64,000 nucleotides of DNA, taken from contig NZ_CP060295.1 of assembly GCF_014302995.1 (NCBI RefSeq), positions 6,811,501-6,875,500 on the forward strand, in the 5' to 3' direction. The stretch comes from Variovorax sp. PAMC26660 (GTDB taxonomy: Bacteria > Pseudomonadota > Gammaproteobacteria > Burkholderiales > Burkholderiaceae_C). Every line of letters begins with the position of its first letter. Within the stretch, counting starts at the first letter, position 1. Below the pieces are notes generated by a model that had not been told where the DNA came from, made no database searches, and was given only the letters and a program-made list of their open reading frames with translations. The position numbers were made by a program, and so were the translations under genes. This document shows, piece by piece, positions 24,329 to 36,143 of this stretch.

Positions 24329-25645
24329 TCATTGCTTTTGAAACGGACCCCAGTCCGGTTCTCTGATGTCTCCCGCCTGTCCCGCGAGTCGTGCCTTTAT
24401 TTTTCCATCGAGCGTGGTCGTCATGAGCGCTTCGCGGCCTTGCAGGTGCGTGGCGTAGACGATCAGCTTGCTATTGGGCGCGAAACTCGGGCTCTCATCG
24501 GCGGTGGTGTCGGTAATGGACGCAACATTGCCGGTCGCCAATTCCATCACCTGGAGTTTGAAGGCACCGCCTATGCGCGAGATGTAGGCCAACCACCGGC
24601 CATCGCCGCTGACGGACGGAGAAATGTTGTAGGTCCCGCTGAAGGTAACCCGTGTCGGGTTGCCACCGCTGGCGCCCATCTTGTAGATCTGCGGTGCACC
24701 GCCGCGGTCGCTCACGAAGTAGATCGTGCCACCGTCGGCCGAATACACCGGCTCGGTGTCGATGCTGGAGCTCTGGGTCAGGCGGCGCGGTTCGCCGCCC
24801 GTGGCGGGAATGCTAAACAACTGCGAGCCGCCGTCGCGGCTGAGCGTGACGGCCAGCGAGTTGCCATCGGGCGCCCAAGCCGGCGCGCTGTTGGAACCCT
24901 TGAAGTTCGCGAGCAGGCGGCGCTGGCCGCTGGCCACGTTGTGCACGTACACGACCGGCTTGCGCGACTCGAAGGACACATACGCCAGCTGCTGGCCGTT
25001 GGACGACCAGCAAGGCGAGATGATGGGTTCGGGGCTGGCGAGCGCAGCCTGTGCGTTCTCGCCGTCGGCGTCGGCCACCCACAGCGAGTAGCGGCTGCCG
25101 CCCTTGGTGACGTAGGCGATGCGGGTCGAGAAGATGCCCTTCTCGCCGGTCAGCTTTTCATAGACGTAGTCGGCAATGCGGTGCGAGGCAAGGCGCAGGT
25201 CGCCTTGCGGCACGGTGTAGCTCTGGCCACCCAGGTCCTGCCCCTTCACCACGTCCCACAGGCGAAAGCGCACGTCGAAGCGGCCATCGGCCAGCTTGCT
25301 GACGCTGCCCACCACGAGCGAATCGGCCGTGCGCTGGCGCCACAGCGACAGGTCGGGGCGCGAGGCCTCGTCCAGCGCCTGGCCCGACGCGTCGACACCG
25401 CGGAACTGGCCGCTGCGTTCGAGGTCGGCCTGAACGATGTCCGAAATCTTCTGGGGCGAGCTTTCCTGGCCCTTGAAGGGAACGAGCGCGATTGGCAGTT
25501 GCGTCAGCCCGACGCCCGACACTTCGACCCGGAACTGGGCCAGTGCAGGAAGCATGGGAGTGGCAGCAAGAGCCGCAATGAGGGTGCGGCGTGCAAATAG
25601 CGATGAAGAAGGAGTTGGGGTAAGAGCTGACAACGGCTTGTTCAT
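24329..25645 (-). CDS. tolB: Tol-Pal system beta-propeller protein TolB
   Basis: 438 residues with a signal peptide (SSLFARRTLIAALAATPMLPALAQ), an N-terminal alpha/beta domain and a six-bladed propeller with repeats such as PEPIISPCWSSNGQQLAYVS, APAWAPDGNSLAV and DTEPVYSADGGTIYF. It acts in the periplasm between TolA and Pal. It is the first gene of tolB-pal-cpoB-tcdA. tolQRA are not upstream; instead msbA is divergent across a 163-base gap. Confidence 0.96.
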   Translation of the reverse strand: MNKPLSALTPTPSSSLFARRTLIAALAATPMLPALAQFRVEVSGVGLTQLPIALVPFKGQESSPQKISDIVQADLERSGQFRGVDASGQALDEASRPDLSLWRQRTADSLVVGSVSKLADGRFDVRFRLWDVVKGQDLGGQSYTVPQGDLRLASHRIADYVYEKLTGEKGIFSTRIAYVTKGGSRYSLWVADADGENAQAALASPEPIISPCWSSNGQQLAYVSFESRKPVVYVHNVASGQRRLLANFKGSNSAPAWAPDGNSLAVTLSRDGGSQLFSIPATGGEPRRLTQSSSIDTEPVYSADGGTIYFVSDRGGAPQIYKMGASGGNPTRVTFSGTYNISPSVSGDGRWLAYISRIGGAFKLQVMELATGNVASITDTTADESPSFAPNSKLIVYATHLQGREALMTTTLDGKIKARLAGQAGDIREPDWGPFQKQ

Positions 25646-25808
25646 GCGGTTCGGAGAGGTTTCCGGAGAAAAAGTTTCGCCCCGGGCTTAACGGGCCACA
25701 TGTTACACACTGGTTTGCAGGCCCCGTCACAAAACGTTTATCCGGCGATGCGGTCCTACAGAATCACTTAAGGAAGCCCGGAATGGGGCCCCCGTAGAAT
25801 CCGCCGCC

Positions 25809-27589
25809 ATGCAAGCATCCCCCGGCAGCGAGAACGCGCGCCCTCCCCTGATGCGCCGTCTGGCGCGACTCATGACCTGGTTTGGCGGCTCTCGCCAGTG
25901 GTGGGCCACCGGCCTGATCGGCGCCCTGATGGCTGCCATCACCGAGCCGTTGATGGCAGCCCTGCTCAAACCTTTGCTCGACCGTGGCTTCAACCGCGGC
26001 CAGCTCGCACTGTGGATCGTGCCGGCCGCCGTGCTGCTGCTGTTCGCGGTGCGCGGCATCGCCCAGTTCATTTCCCAATACGCCCTGTCGCGCATCGCCA
26101 ATGAAGGCATGCAGCGGCTGCGGCGCGTGTTGTTCGAACGGCTGATGGGCGCCGAGCTAGCGCTGTTCACGCGCCAGTCTGCCAGCGCGCTGTCGAACAC
26201 GGTGGTCTACGAGGTGCAGACCGGCGCGATGCTGCTGGTGCAGGCGCTGCTCGGCCTGACGCGCGATGGCTTCACGCTGATTGCGCTGCTCGCCTATCTG
26301 GTCTACCTGAACTGGAAGCTCACGCTGATCGTGGCCTTTCTCGTGCCCAGCATCTCCTGGATCATGAAAGTGTTCTCCAAGCGCCTGTACCGCCTCACAC
26401 AGCAGGGGCAGCAGGCGACCGATGAGCTGGCCTACGTGGTGGAAGAAAACGTGCTTGCGCACCGCGTGGTGCGCCTTCATGGTGCCGAAGCGGCGCAAGG
26501 CGAGCGTTTCGAGAAACTGAGCCAGCGCCTGAACCGCCTGGCCGTGAAGTCGACCATCGCGCAGGCCGCCACCACGCCGCTCACGCAGATGATGGCTTCG
26601 CTCGCGCTGTCGGTCGTGGTGATGATCGCGCTCTGGCAAAGCGGCGAACAGGGCCTGACCGTGGGTGGCTTCGTCGCCTACATCACCGCCATGCTTATGC
26701 TGATCGCGCCGATCCGCCGGCTGGCCGACATGGCCGCCCCGATCACGCGTGGCCTGGCGGCCCTTGAACGCGGGCTGGTGCTGATTGATGAAGTGGCACC
26801 GGAATCGCAAGGCAACTTCAGCCTCGAACACGCTGCCGGCCGCATCGAGCTGCGCAACGTGCGGGTCAGCTACCGCGGCGACAACGAACAACGCGCACTC
26901 GACGGCGTGAACCTGACCATCGAACCCGGCCAGGTGGTGGCCTTCGTCGGGCCCTCGGGTTCGGGCAAGACCACGCTGGTCAACCTGCTGCCGCGCTTCG
27001 TGCAGCCGAGCGGCGGCCAGGTGCTGCTCGACGGCCACGACACCAGCGAATGGCAACTCAAGAGCCTGCGCGCGCAGTTCGCGATGGTGAGCCAGGACGT
27101 GGTGATGCTGAACGAAACCCTGGCCGCCAACGTGGCGCTGGGCTCCGAGATCGACCGCGAACGCGTGCTCGAATGCATCGCCGCCGCCAACCTGAGCAGC
27201 CATGTCGAGAGCCTGCCCGAGGGCATCGACACCGTGCTGGGCCACAACGCCACCCAGTTGTCGGGCGGCCAGCGCCAGCGCCTCGCCATTGCCCGTGCGC
27301 TCTACAAGAACGCGCCCGTGCTGCTGCTCGACGAGGCCACATCGGCTCTGGACACCGAGTCCGAACGGCTGGTACAGGACGCGCTGCAGCGCCTGATGCA
27401 GAACCGCACCACGCTGATCGTCGCCCACCGCCTCTCGACCATCCAGCATGCCGACCGCATCATCGTGATGGAACAGGGCCGCATTGCCGAGCAAGGCAGC
27501 CATGAGCAATTGATGGCGCTGGACGGGCTCTACGCCCGCCTGCAGACGCTGGCCGTGCGCAGCGCCCCGCCGGGGCAAGACCCGACGCT

Positions 27590-27593
<4 letters not shown>
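25809..27593 (+). CDS. msbA: lipid A flippase MsbA
   Basis: 594 residues. An ABC exporter membrane domain with six helices (about 30-320) is followed by an ATPase domain with Walker A FVGPSGSGKTTLVNLLPRF near 385, signature LSGGQRQRLAIARAL and Walker B VLLLDEATSALD. The protein flips core-lipid A across the inner membrane. Its stop codon overlaps the stop of the convergent rng gene. Confidence 0.92.
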
Positions 27594-29116
<1,523 letters not shown>

Positions 29117-29122
29117 GAGGTC

Positions 29123-29725
29123 TTAAGTAGTGAAACCGGCGCTCTGAAGCAACTGCGCGGTCTCGAACATGGGGAGGCCCATGATGCCCGAATAGGACCC
29201 GCTGATGTGCTCGATGAATGCCGCCGCCGCGCCTTGAATGGCATAGGCGCCGGCCTTGCCGAGCGGCTCGCCGCTGTCGGCGTAGCGCGCGATCTGTGCG
29301 TCGGTGATTTTGGCGAAGCGCACGCGCGAAACGCTGAGCGCCGCGTAGCGCTGCGTGCCGTGCTGCAGGGCCACGGCGGTCAGCACGCGATGCGTGGCAC
29401 CCGAGAGCTGCGCGAGCATGCGCGCGGCATCGGCTGCGTCCTCGGGCTTGCCGAGGATGGTTCGGCCGAGCGCCACCGTGGTGTCGGCACACAGCACCGG
29501 CGCATCGGCCAGCCCGCGACGCCGCAGCCGGGCCACGGCGGCATCGAGCTTGAGCGCCGTGACGCGCTGCACATACGTTGCCGGTGCCTCGTTGGGCAGC
29601 ACTGCTTCGAGCGCCTCGGCGTCTTCACTGGCGTCGGCCAGCAGCAAGGCGTGCTGGATGCCGAGCTGGCCGAGCAGTTGGGCGCGGCGCGGGCTTTGCG
29701 AGGCAAGGTAGATGAAGTCGGGCAA
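29123..29725 (-). CDS. maf: Maf-type nucleotide pyrophosphatase (YhdE-like)
   Basis: 200 residues. No ATG fits, but TTG at 29725 has AGGAGA upstream and gives the normal start [24 protein letters not shown] near residue 10, CADTTVALG near 85 and [25 protein letters not shown] near 165 are diagnostic. The family hydrolyses dTTP/UTP or modified nucleotides and helps prevent their misincorporation. It lies 6 bases before rng. Confidence 0.92.
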   Translation of the reverse strand: MPDFIYLASQSPRRAQLLGQLGIQHALLLADASEDAEALEAVLPNEAPATYVQRVTALKLDAAVARLRRRGLADAPVLCADTTVALGRTILGKPEDAADAARMLAQLSGATHRVLTAVALQHGTQRYAALSVSRVRFAKITDAQIARYADSGEPLGKAGAYAIQGAAAAFIEHISGSYSGIMGLPMFETAQLLQSAGFTT

Positions 29726-29757
29726 GTTCAGTTCTCCTGGGGGGCCGGCGACGCGGG

Positions 29758-30453
29758 TTACGCGCCGGCCACGGTGCGATTCCAGACCAGTCCGTGCGGC
29801 AGGCACGCGGGTCCGAAGAGGAAGTGAAGGACGCGGCGGCGAACCGGCGAGCGGGCGCGGGAGGACGCGTGCAGCAGCAATGGGCGCATCAGCAGCGCGT
29901 CGCCGCGTGCGGCCGTGCACGTCGCCTCGCCAAAGTCGGCGCGCATCGCTTGCGCTTCGGCGTCATCGAGGCGGCCTGCACAGTGGCTGCCCGGGACCAC
30001 GCGCAAGGGGCCGGCATCGGCGCCGCAATCGTCAAGGTGCACCCGCACGGCCAGCAGCGATTGCAGCACGTCGACCGGTGGCTGCACGTAGGGCTCGCCT
30101 TCCTTGATGACGACGGGCATCGCCGAGTCGGGTTCGCGCGTCGATGCGGGGATCGATGTGTCCTGGTGCAGCGCGACCAGCCAATTCCTGTCGGCCGTCT
30201 TGTCGAACAACGTGCACTGCACGGCCACCGCGGAAGCATCGAGCAGGCCCATATCGGCAAGCTGCGTCTTCAAGCGATGGGCCATTTCACGGCACTGCGG
30301 CTGGGCCAGCAGGTTGCGGCTGCCGGCACCTTGCCCCAGCGTGAGTTCAAGCGACTGCGCGGTCCGGACCAGGAGATCCGTCGGCAGAAGCGCCGGCAAC
30401 AGCGCATGGCCCACCTCGTCGAGCATCGCGGCCCGACTGCTGGCGCTGGTCAT
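29758..30453 (-). CDS. phytanoyl-CoA dioxygenase-like 2OG-Fe(II) oxygenase
   Basis: 231 residues. The metal triad fits LHQDTS near residue 95 (His, Asp) and [20 protein letters not shown] near 190 (distal His and the oxoglutarate-binding Arg), with PLRVVPGSH in between. This is the PhyH pattern. The ATG overlaps the rlmH stop (ATGA), so it is translated with a conserved ribosome-biogenesis block in which it is not usually found. The substrate is unknown; PhyH proteins hydroxylate small metabolites, lipids or occasionally modified residues. Confidence 0.75.
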   Translation of the reverse strand: MTSASSRAAMLDEVGHALLPALLPTDLLVRTAQSLELTLGQGAGSRNLLAQPQCREMAHRLKTQLADMGLLDASAVAVQCTLFDKTADRNWLVALHQDTSIPASTREPDSAMPVVIKEGEPYVQPPVDVLQSLLAVRVHLDDCGADAGPLRVVPGSHCAGRLDDAEAQAMRADFGEATCTAARGDALLMRPLLLHASSRARSPVRRRVLHFLFGPACLPHGLVWNRTVAGA

Positions 30454-30917
30454 TCGCGGTGGTAGGGGTGGCCTGCGTTCACCGACCAGGCCCGGTAGAG
30501 CTGTTCGACCAGCAGCACCCGCGCCATCGCGTGCGGCAGCGTCAGGTCGGAAAGGCGGATGCGTTCGTGGGCCGCGGCCTTGAAGGTGGGATCGAGCCCG
30601 TCGGGGCCACCGATGACCAGGGCTACGTCATCGCCCTCGCCTTGCCAGGCCTGCAGGCGCGCGGCCAGTGCCTTGGTGGTGAGCGCGGTGCCGCGCTCAT
30701 CGAGTGCAACGATGCGCATGCCGCGGGCGATGGCGCCTTCGATGCGCTCGCGCTCGGCTGCGTAGAGGGTTTCCAGCGACTTGGAGCCGCGGGGTTCGGT
30801 CTTGACGGCACGCAGCTCGAGTTTGAGCTCGGGCGGGAAGCGCTTGGCGTAGTCGTCCCAGGCAGTCTGCGCCCAGTCGGGCATGCGCTGCCCAACGGCG
30901 ACCACCAGCAGCTTCAT
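30450..30917 (-). CDS. rlmH: 23S rRNA pseudouridine-1915 N3-methyltransferase
   Basis: 155 residues, exactly the usual size. It begins [17 protein letters not shown]. It has the SPOUT knot: [16 protein letters not shown] near residue 75, [11 protein letters not shown] near 103 and [15 protein letters not shown] with [10 protein letters not shown] at the C-terminus. It methylates helix 69 of 23S rRNA in assembled 70S ribosomes. It overlaps rsfS by four bases, the standard neighbour. Confidence 0.97.
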   Translation of the reverse strand: MKLLVVAVGQRMPDWAQTAWDDYAKRFPPELKLELRAVKTEPRGSKSLETLYAAERERIEGAIARGMRIVALDERGTALTTKALAARLQAWQGEGDDVALVIGGPDGLDPTFKAAAHERIRLSDLTLPHAMARVLLVEQLYRAWSVNAGHPYHRE

Positions 30918-31618
30918 GGACGGCGCGGGGCCGCCTTGCGCGCGGGCGCCTTCTTGGCAGCCGTTTTTGCCGCCGTCTTGGCTGCGGGCTTCTTGGCCGC
31001 CGGCTTGCCGACGACCTTCACCGGCACGCGTGCAGTGGTGGTCTTCCTGGCGGCGGTTGTCTTGGCGGGGGCCTTCTTGGCAGCAGGCTTCCTGGACGGG
31101 CTCCTGCTGGCCTTCTCGGCCTTGGCTTCCTGCTCGGCCGCGCGGATGGCGGTCTTGGCAGCGCTCGCACGGCGCAGGTTCGGCATCTTGGCGGCGACGG
31201 GCTTCTTCTCTTCGACCACCTTCGATGCGCTGGCAGCGGCGGGCTTGGCGCCGCCGAGCTTGGCGCGCACCGGCTTGTCGCCCCAGATCTCTTCGAGGTG
31301 GTAGTACTGGCGAATGGCGGGCTGCATGATGTGCGCGACGGCTGCGCCGCAGTCCACGATGATCCACTCGCCGTTGTCCTCGCCCTCGATGCGCGGCTTG
31401 CCGAAACCGGCCTCGCGCACCGCGTCTCGCACGCTGGCAGCGAGCGCCTTGGTCTGGCGGTTCGAGGTGCCCGACGCAACGATCACGCGCTCGAAGAGCG
31501 GCGAAAGATGTTCTGTGTCGAATACCTGAATGTCCTGCGCCTTGACGTCTTCGAGACCATCGATGATGGCTCGCTGGAGTTTCTGGGTGTCTTTCTTGGC
31601 GGCGGCTTCAGTGGTCAT
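30914..31618 (-). CDS. rsfS: ribosome silencing factor RsfS with a long basic tail
   Basis: 234 residues, about twice the usual 105-130. The first ~120 residues are a normal RsfS domain ([61 protein letters not shown]), which binds uL14 and blocks subunit joining in starvation. The last ~110 residues are Ala/Lys/Pro-rich repeats ([29 protein letters not shown]), like histone H1 or AlgP tails. The tail is in frame and ends in a proper stop overlapping rlmH. Repeat-rich tails of this type vary in length between strains. Confidence 0.92.
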   Translation of the reverse strand: MTTEAAAKKDTQKLQRAIIDGLEDVKAQDIQVFDTEHLSPLFERVIVASGTSNRQTKALAASVRDAVREAGFGKPRIEGEDNGEWIIVDCGAAVAHIMQPAIRQYYHLEEIWGDKPVRAKLGGAKPAAASASKVVEEKKPVAAKMPNLRRASAAKTAIRAAEQEAKAEKASRSPSRKPAAKKAPAKTTAARKTTTARVPVKVVGKPAAKKPAAKTAAKTAAKKAPARKAAPRRP

Positions 31619-32247
31619 CAGGCAGAGCGGTAGAGGTGGTGTTGGTCAATATAGCGTGCAACGGTGGGCGGAACCAGTGAGGAAATATCCTCGCCCAGCG
31701 CCGCGCGCCGCCGAATTTCGGTGGCGCTGGTGTCCATGGCCGGCAGTTCTAGCGCCTCGAAACGCGCGCCAGCCGGGAGGCGAGGCAGCATTTTCGGATC
31801 AAAACGAGCGATGTCGCCCGTCGATAGTGCGCGATACGCTACAGAAACGATAGCAATGGCTAGTATAGCCTGCCAGCCGTTCCAGGTCGGCAAGGCACTC
31901 GCCTGGTCCGCGCCCATGATCAGAACGAGCTGTGCGCCGGGCTGTTCTTGCTGCAATTCATGCAGGGTGTCGAGGGTGTAGGTGGGGCCGTCACGCAACA
32001 CTTCGCGGCTGTCGATGACGACAGTGCCCTTCAGATCGGCGAAGGCCAGGCGCGTCATTGCGAGGCGGTCTTGCTTGGGCGTCAGCGCACGACTCTTGTG
32101 CCAGGCCTGCCCTGTCGGAATGACGTGCAGTTCGGCCAGATTCAGTTGCGCGATGGCGGCTTCGGCAAGCGCCACATGCGCGTTGTGTGGCGGATCGAAT
32201 GCGCCGCCGAAAACGCCGATGCGTGGAGCCTTGCCCAAGGCGCTCAC
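31618..32247 (-). CDS. nadD: nicotinate-nucleotide adenylyltransferase
   Basis: 209 residues from GTG 32247, which overlaps the hemF stop; the longer frame upstream is antisense to hem[16 protein letters not shown] near residue 10 is the nucleotidyltransferase motif, [18 protein letters not shown] near 165 the second, and the C-terminus is [11 protein letters not shown]. It makes nicotinic acid adenine dinucleotide for NAD synthesis. Order hemF-nadD-rsfS-rlmH is usual in betaproteobacteria. Confidence 0.94.
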   Translation of the reverse strand: MSALGKAPRIGVFGGAFDPPHNAHVALAEAAIAQLNLAELHVIPTGQAWHKSRALTPKQDRLAMTRLAFADLKGTVVIDSREVLRDGPTYTLDTLHELQQEQPGAQLVLIMGADQASALPTWNGWQAILAIAIVSVAYRALSTGDIARFDPKMLPRLPAGARFEALELPAMDTSATEIRRRAALGEDISSLVPPTVARYIDQHHLYRSA

Positions 32248-33170
32248 AACCAGTCGCGCCGCACGATGAAGTCGCTGTACAACGCGGCTTCGGGGCTGCC
32301 CGCTTCGGGCTGCTGCTGGTAGGCCCAACTGGCCAGCGGCGGCATCGACAGCAGGATCGATTCGGTGCGCCCGCCGGACTGCAGGCCGAAGTGCGTGCCA
32401 CGGTCCCACACGAGGTTGAACTCGACGTAGCGCCCGCGACGATAAAGCTGGAAATTGCGTTCGCGCTCGCCGTACGCCGTGTGACGTCGCCGCTCGACGA
32501 TGGGCAGGTAGGCCGGCAGAAAACCGTCGCCGACCGAGCGGATCATCGCGAAGCCGTTCTCGAAGCCGCCTTCGGAAAAGTCGTCGAAGAAGATGCCGCC
32601 GATGCCGCGTTGCTCGCTGCGGTGCTTCAAGAAGAAGTACTCGTCGCACCAGGTCTTGAAGCGTGGGTACTTGTCGTCGCCGAAGGGTGCGAGCGCATCG
32701 CGGCACGTGGTGTGGAAGTGCACCGCGTCTTCCTCGAAGCCATAGCAAGGCGTGAGGTCCATGCCGCCGCCAAACCAGCAGACCGGCTCGCCGCCCGCAC
32801 CATCTTTCGGCAGCGCGGCCAGCATGCGCACGTTCATGTGAACGATCGGTACATAAGGATTGCGCGGATGGAACACCAGCGACACGCCCATCGCCTCGAA
32901 GGGCGCACCCGCCAACTCGGGCCGGTTCTGCGTGGCCGAGGGCGGCAGCTTCGGTCCGCGCACCTGCGAAAAACCGCAGCCGGCGCGCTCGAACAGCTCA
33001 CCGCCTTCGAGGATGCAGGTCAGGCCGTGGCCCTGCAAGGTTTCGCCCGGCTCTTTGTGCCAGGCATCGCGCACGCAGGTGCCACCATCGGCCCTCTCCA
33101 CCGCCGAAATGATCGACTGCTGCAGTCCGCGCAGGTAGTCGCCGACCGCTGCCGGATTGGTTTGCTGCAT
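32244..33170 (-). CDS. hemF: oxygen-dependent coproporphyrinogen III oxidase
   Basis: 308 residues starting [13 protein letters not shown]. Motifs include [57 protein letters not shown] and [25 protein letters not shown] split over the C-terminal half. It performs two oxidative decarboxylations in haem synthesis in the cytoplasm. The start touches the purD stop (ATGA) and the stop overlaps nadD. Confidence 0.96.
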   Translation of the reverse strand: MQQTNPAAVGDYLRGLQQSIISAVERADGGTCVRDAWHKEPGETLQGHGLTCILEGGELFERAGCGFSQVRGPKLPPSATQNRPELAGAPFEAMGVSLVFHPRNPYVPIVHMNVRMLAALPKDGAGGEPVCWFGGGMDLTPCYGFEEDAVHFHTTCRDALAPFGDDKYPRFKTWCDEYFFLKHRSEQRGIGGIFFDDFSEGGFENGFAMIRSVGDGFLPAYLPIVERRRHTAYGERERNFQLYRRGRYVEFNLVWDRGTHFGLQSGGRTESILLSMPPLASWAYQQQPEAGSPEAALYSDFIVRRDWL

Positions 33171-34468
33171 CAAGCGTGAGGGTTGTTGCGCGCGTGAAGC
33201 GCGCGGTATCCGATGTCCTTGCGGTACTGGGCGCCGTCGAACTTGACGCGCGCCGCCACCTCGTAGACCCGCTGCTGCGCCAGCTTCACGCTGTCGGCCA
33301 GCACGGTCACGCAGAGCACGCGGCCGCCGCTGGTCTTGAGCTCGCCGTCCTGCATGGTCGTGCCGGCATGGAACACCACCGCATCGGGTGCCTCGGGCGG
33401 AATGCCGGTGATGCGATCGCCCTTGCGCGGCGAGAGCGGATAGCCATGCGCGGCCATCACCACTCCGAGTGCCACGCGGCGGTCCCACTGCAGCTCGACC
33501 TGGTCGAGCGTGCCGTCGGTGGCGTGCCAGAACACCTCGAACAGATCGGACTTGAGCCGCATCATGATCGGCTGCGTCTCGGGGTCGCCCATGCGGCAGT
33601 TGAATTCGAGCGTCTTGGGGTGACCGGTCGCGTCGATCATCAGCCCGGCGTACAGGAAGCCGGTGTACGGAATGCCGTCTTTTTCCATGCCGCGAATGGT
33701 CGGCAGGATGATCTCGCGCATCGCGCGTGCGTGCACCTCGGCCGTGACCACGGGCGCGGGCGAATACGCACCCATGCCGCCGGTGTTGGGACCTTCGTCG
33801 CCGTCGAGCAGGCGCTTGTGGTCCTGGCTGGTGGCCAGCGCGGTGACGTTCTTGCCGTCGCACAGCACGATGAAGCTGGCTTCCTCGCCCTGCAGGAACT
33901 CTTCGATGACAACGCGCGCGCCGCCCTCGTTGTGCGACACGCCGAACTTGTTGTCGACCAGCATGAAGTCGACGGCCTCGTGGGCCTCTTGCGCGGTCAT
34001 GGCAACCACCACGCCCTTGCCGGCGGCCAGGCCATCGGCCTTGACGACGATGGGCGCCCCCTTGGCGTCGATGTACGCGTGCGCCGCAGCGGCATCGGTG
34101 AAGGCTTCGTATTCAGCGGTCGGGATCTTGTGGCGCTTCATGAACGCCTTGGAGAACGCCTTGGAGCTTTCGAGCTGTGCGGCGGCCTGCGTGGGGCCGA
34201 AGATGCGCAGCCCGTGCGCACGGAACTCGTCCACCACGCCCGCAGCCAGCGGCCCCTCGGGGCCGACCACGGTCAGCGCGATCTTTTCCGCCATCGCCCA
34301 TTCGCGCAATGCGGCGGGCTCGGTGATGTCGATGCAGTCGTAGCGCTCGTCGCTCACGGTGCCGCCGTTGCCCGGCGCCACATACACGCGGCTGACACGG
34401 TTGGCCTGCGCCAGGCGCCACGCCAGAGCGTGTTCACGGCCCCCACCACCAATTACCAGTACCTTCAT
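33170..34468 (-). CDS. purD: phosphoribosylamine-glycine ligase
   Basis: 432 residues with N-domain motif [18 protein letters not shown] near residue 35, [14 protein letters not shown], the ATP-grasp segment [14 protein letters not shown] near 140 and [30 protein letters not shown] near 270. It catalyses the second step of purine synthesis. It follows a yebC-type gene after 43 bases. Confidence 0.97.
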   Translation of the reverse strand: MKVLVIGGGGREHALAWRLAQANRVSRVYVAPGNGGTVSDERYDCIDITEPAALREWAMAEKIALTVVGPEGPLAAGVVDEFRAHGLRIFGPTQAAAQLESSKAFSKAFMKRHKIPTAEYEAFTDAAAAHAYIDAKGAPIVVKADGLAAGKGVVVAMTAQEAHEAVDFMLVDNKFGVSHNEGGARVVIEEFLQGEEASFIVLCDGKNVTALATSQDHKRLLDGDEGPNTGGMGAYSPAPVVTAEVHARAMREIILPTIRGMEKDGIPYTGFLYAGLMIDATGHPKTLEFNCRMGDPETQPIMMRLKSDLFEVFWHATDGTLDQVELQWDRRVALGVVMAAHGYPLSPRKGDRITGIPPEAPDAVVFHAGTTMQDGELKTSGGRVLCVTVLADSVKLAQQRVYEVAARVKFDGAQYRKDIGYRALHARNNPHA

Positions 34469-34511
34469 TCGCGGGCCTTCTTCATTCGCTGTAAATCAAT
34501 CATTCATTCGC

Positions 34512-35237
34512 TCATTCGGACAGCGAGGCGTTGTGATAAACGCCCTGCACGTCGTCCAGGTCCTCGAGCACGTCGAGCAACCGTTGCATCTTGGCTGCGT
34601 CTTCGCCGGTCACCTCGATCGGGTTTTCGGCGCGCATGGTGACTTCGGCCAGTTCGGGCTTCAGGCCGGCGGCTTCGAGCGCGTTCTTGACGGCCTCGAA
34701 ATCGGCGACGCCCGTGAGCACTTCGATGGCACCGTCGTCGTCGGTGACCACGTCTTCGGCGCCCGCTTCGAGCGCCACTTCCATCACCTTGTCTTCATCG
34801 GTGCCCGGCGCGAAGATGATCTGGCCGCAGTGCTTGAACTGGAAGGCCACCGAGCCTTCGGTGCCCATGTTGCCGCCGTGCTTCGAGAAGGCGTGGCGAA
34901 CTTCGGCCACGGTGCGAACGCGGTTGTCGGTCATGGTGTCGACGATGATCGCCGCGCCGCCGATGCCGTACCCTTCGTAACGAATTTCTTCGTAGTTGAC
35001 GCCTTCGAGATTGCCCGTGGCCTTGTCGATGTTGCGCTTGACGGTGTCGATCGGCAGGTTGACCGCCTTGGCCTTTTCGACCGCCAGCCGCAGCCGGGGG
35101 TTGGCGCTGAGGTCACCGCCACCGGCACGCGCTGCCACCGTGATTTCGCGAATGGCGCGGGTCCAGAGCTTGCCGCGCTTCTCGTCCTGGCGGCCCTTGC
35201 GGTGCTGAATGTTTGCCCATTTGCTATGTCCGGCCAT
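34512..35237 (-). CDS. YebC/PmpR-family DNA-binding or translation-associated protein
   Basis: 241 residues starting [23 protein letters not shown], the invariant YebC start. Later segments [23 protein letters not shown]-like RNIDKATG and [14 protein letters not shown] are also typical. Members act as transcriptional regulators and the family has also been linked to translation of difficult sequences. It is the first gene of the block ending with rng. Confidence 0.95.
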   Translation of the reverse strand: MAGHSKWANIQHRKGRQDEKRGKLWTRAIREITVAARAGGGDLSANPRLRLAVEKAKAVNLPIDTVKRNIDKATGNLEGVNYEEIRYEGYGIGGAAIIVDTMTDNRVRTVAEVRHAFSKHGGNMGTEGSVAFQFKHCGQIIFAPGTDEDKVMEVALEAGAEDVVTDDDGAIEVLTGVADFEAVKNALEAAGLKPELAEVTMRAENPIEVTGEDAAKMQRLLDVLEDLDDVQGVYHNASLSE

Positions 35238-35354
35238 GGCTTTCTCTCTCGCTGTCTTGTGTTTTCAAAGCAAGTGTGGAGTTTACTGTCCGGCGCACAC
35301 AACGCTCCCCGGCGCCAGGGAATTCGGGCCGGGCCTTTTGGTGATAATCGTTCG

Positions 35355-36143
35355 ATGACGCCATCGCCTTCTGTCGGTACGGGAAATCCCGACACCCTGC
35401 CGCCGCACGCACCGCTGCCGCTGTACTACAACACCGAAGCAGAGCACCAGGCATTCTTGCGTCGCATCTTCGACAGCACCGCTGCGGACTACGACCGCAT
35501 CGAGAGCGTGCTCGCCTTCGGCACCGGGCCTTCGTACCGCCGTGCGGCATTGCTGCAGGCAGGGCTTGCACCGGGCGCGCAGGTGCTCGATGTCGGCATC
35601 GGCACTGGCTTGGTTGCGCGGGAAGCGCTGAAGATCATCGGCTCGACCGGCCACCTCGTGGGCGTGGACCCCAGCCCCGGCATGATGGAACAGGTGAAGC
35701 TTCCCGGCGTCGAGCTGGTGCGGGGTTTTGCCGAAGCCCTGCCCCGGCCGGACGCCAGCAGCGACTTCGTGAGCATGGGCTACGCCATGCGCCACATCAG
35801 CGACGTGGCGGCCGCCTTCAGCGAATTTCATCGCGTGCTGCGCCCCGGCGGGCGCGTGGTGGTGCTCGAAATTACCAAGCCCGAGGGCCGCATTGCGACG
35901 GCACTGCTCAAGGGCTACATGCGCGCCGTGGTGCCGCTGATCGCCCGCGTGGTCGGTCGCCGACAAAACACCTCGGAACTGTGGCGCTATTACTGGGACA
36001 CGATCGAGGCCTGCATCCCGCCCGAGCGGGTGATGCAGGCGCTGGGCACCGCGGGCTTTCGCGACGTGCAACGGCATGCCAGCCTCGGTGTTTTCTCTGC
36101 CTATACCGCCATCAAACCAGAACCTACCGCCGAGGCCAGGTGA
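35355..36143 (+). CDS. UbiE-like SAM-dependent methyltransferase
   Basis: 262 residues. The SAM-binding motif VLDVGIGTGLVAREAL is near residue 77, with DPSPGMMEQ, then YAMRHISDVAAAFSEFHRVLRPGGRVVVLEITKPEG near 145, close to UbiE/Coq5. The stop overlaps the GTG of the chorismatase gene (GTGA), so the two are coupled. Because the neighbour makes hydroxybenzoates, it may methylate a quinone or an aryl head group. It is less similar to true UbiE at the ends, so I do not assign the symbol. Confidence 0.82.
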   Translation: MTPSPSVGTGNPDTLPPHAPLPLYYNTEAEHQAFLRRIFDSTAADYDRIESVLAFGTGPSYRRAALLQAGLAPGAQVLDVGIGTGLVAREALKIIGSTGHLVGVDPSPGMMEQVKLPGVELVRGFAEALPRPDASSDFVSMGYAMRHISDVAAAFSEFHRVLRPGGRVVVLEITKPEGRIATALLKGYMRAVVPLIARVVGRRQNTSELWRYYWDTIEACIPPERVMQALGTAGFRDVQRHASLGVFSAYTAIKPEPTAEAR

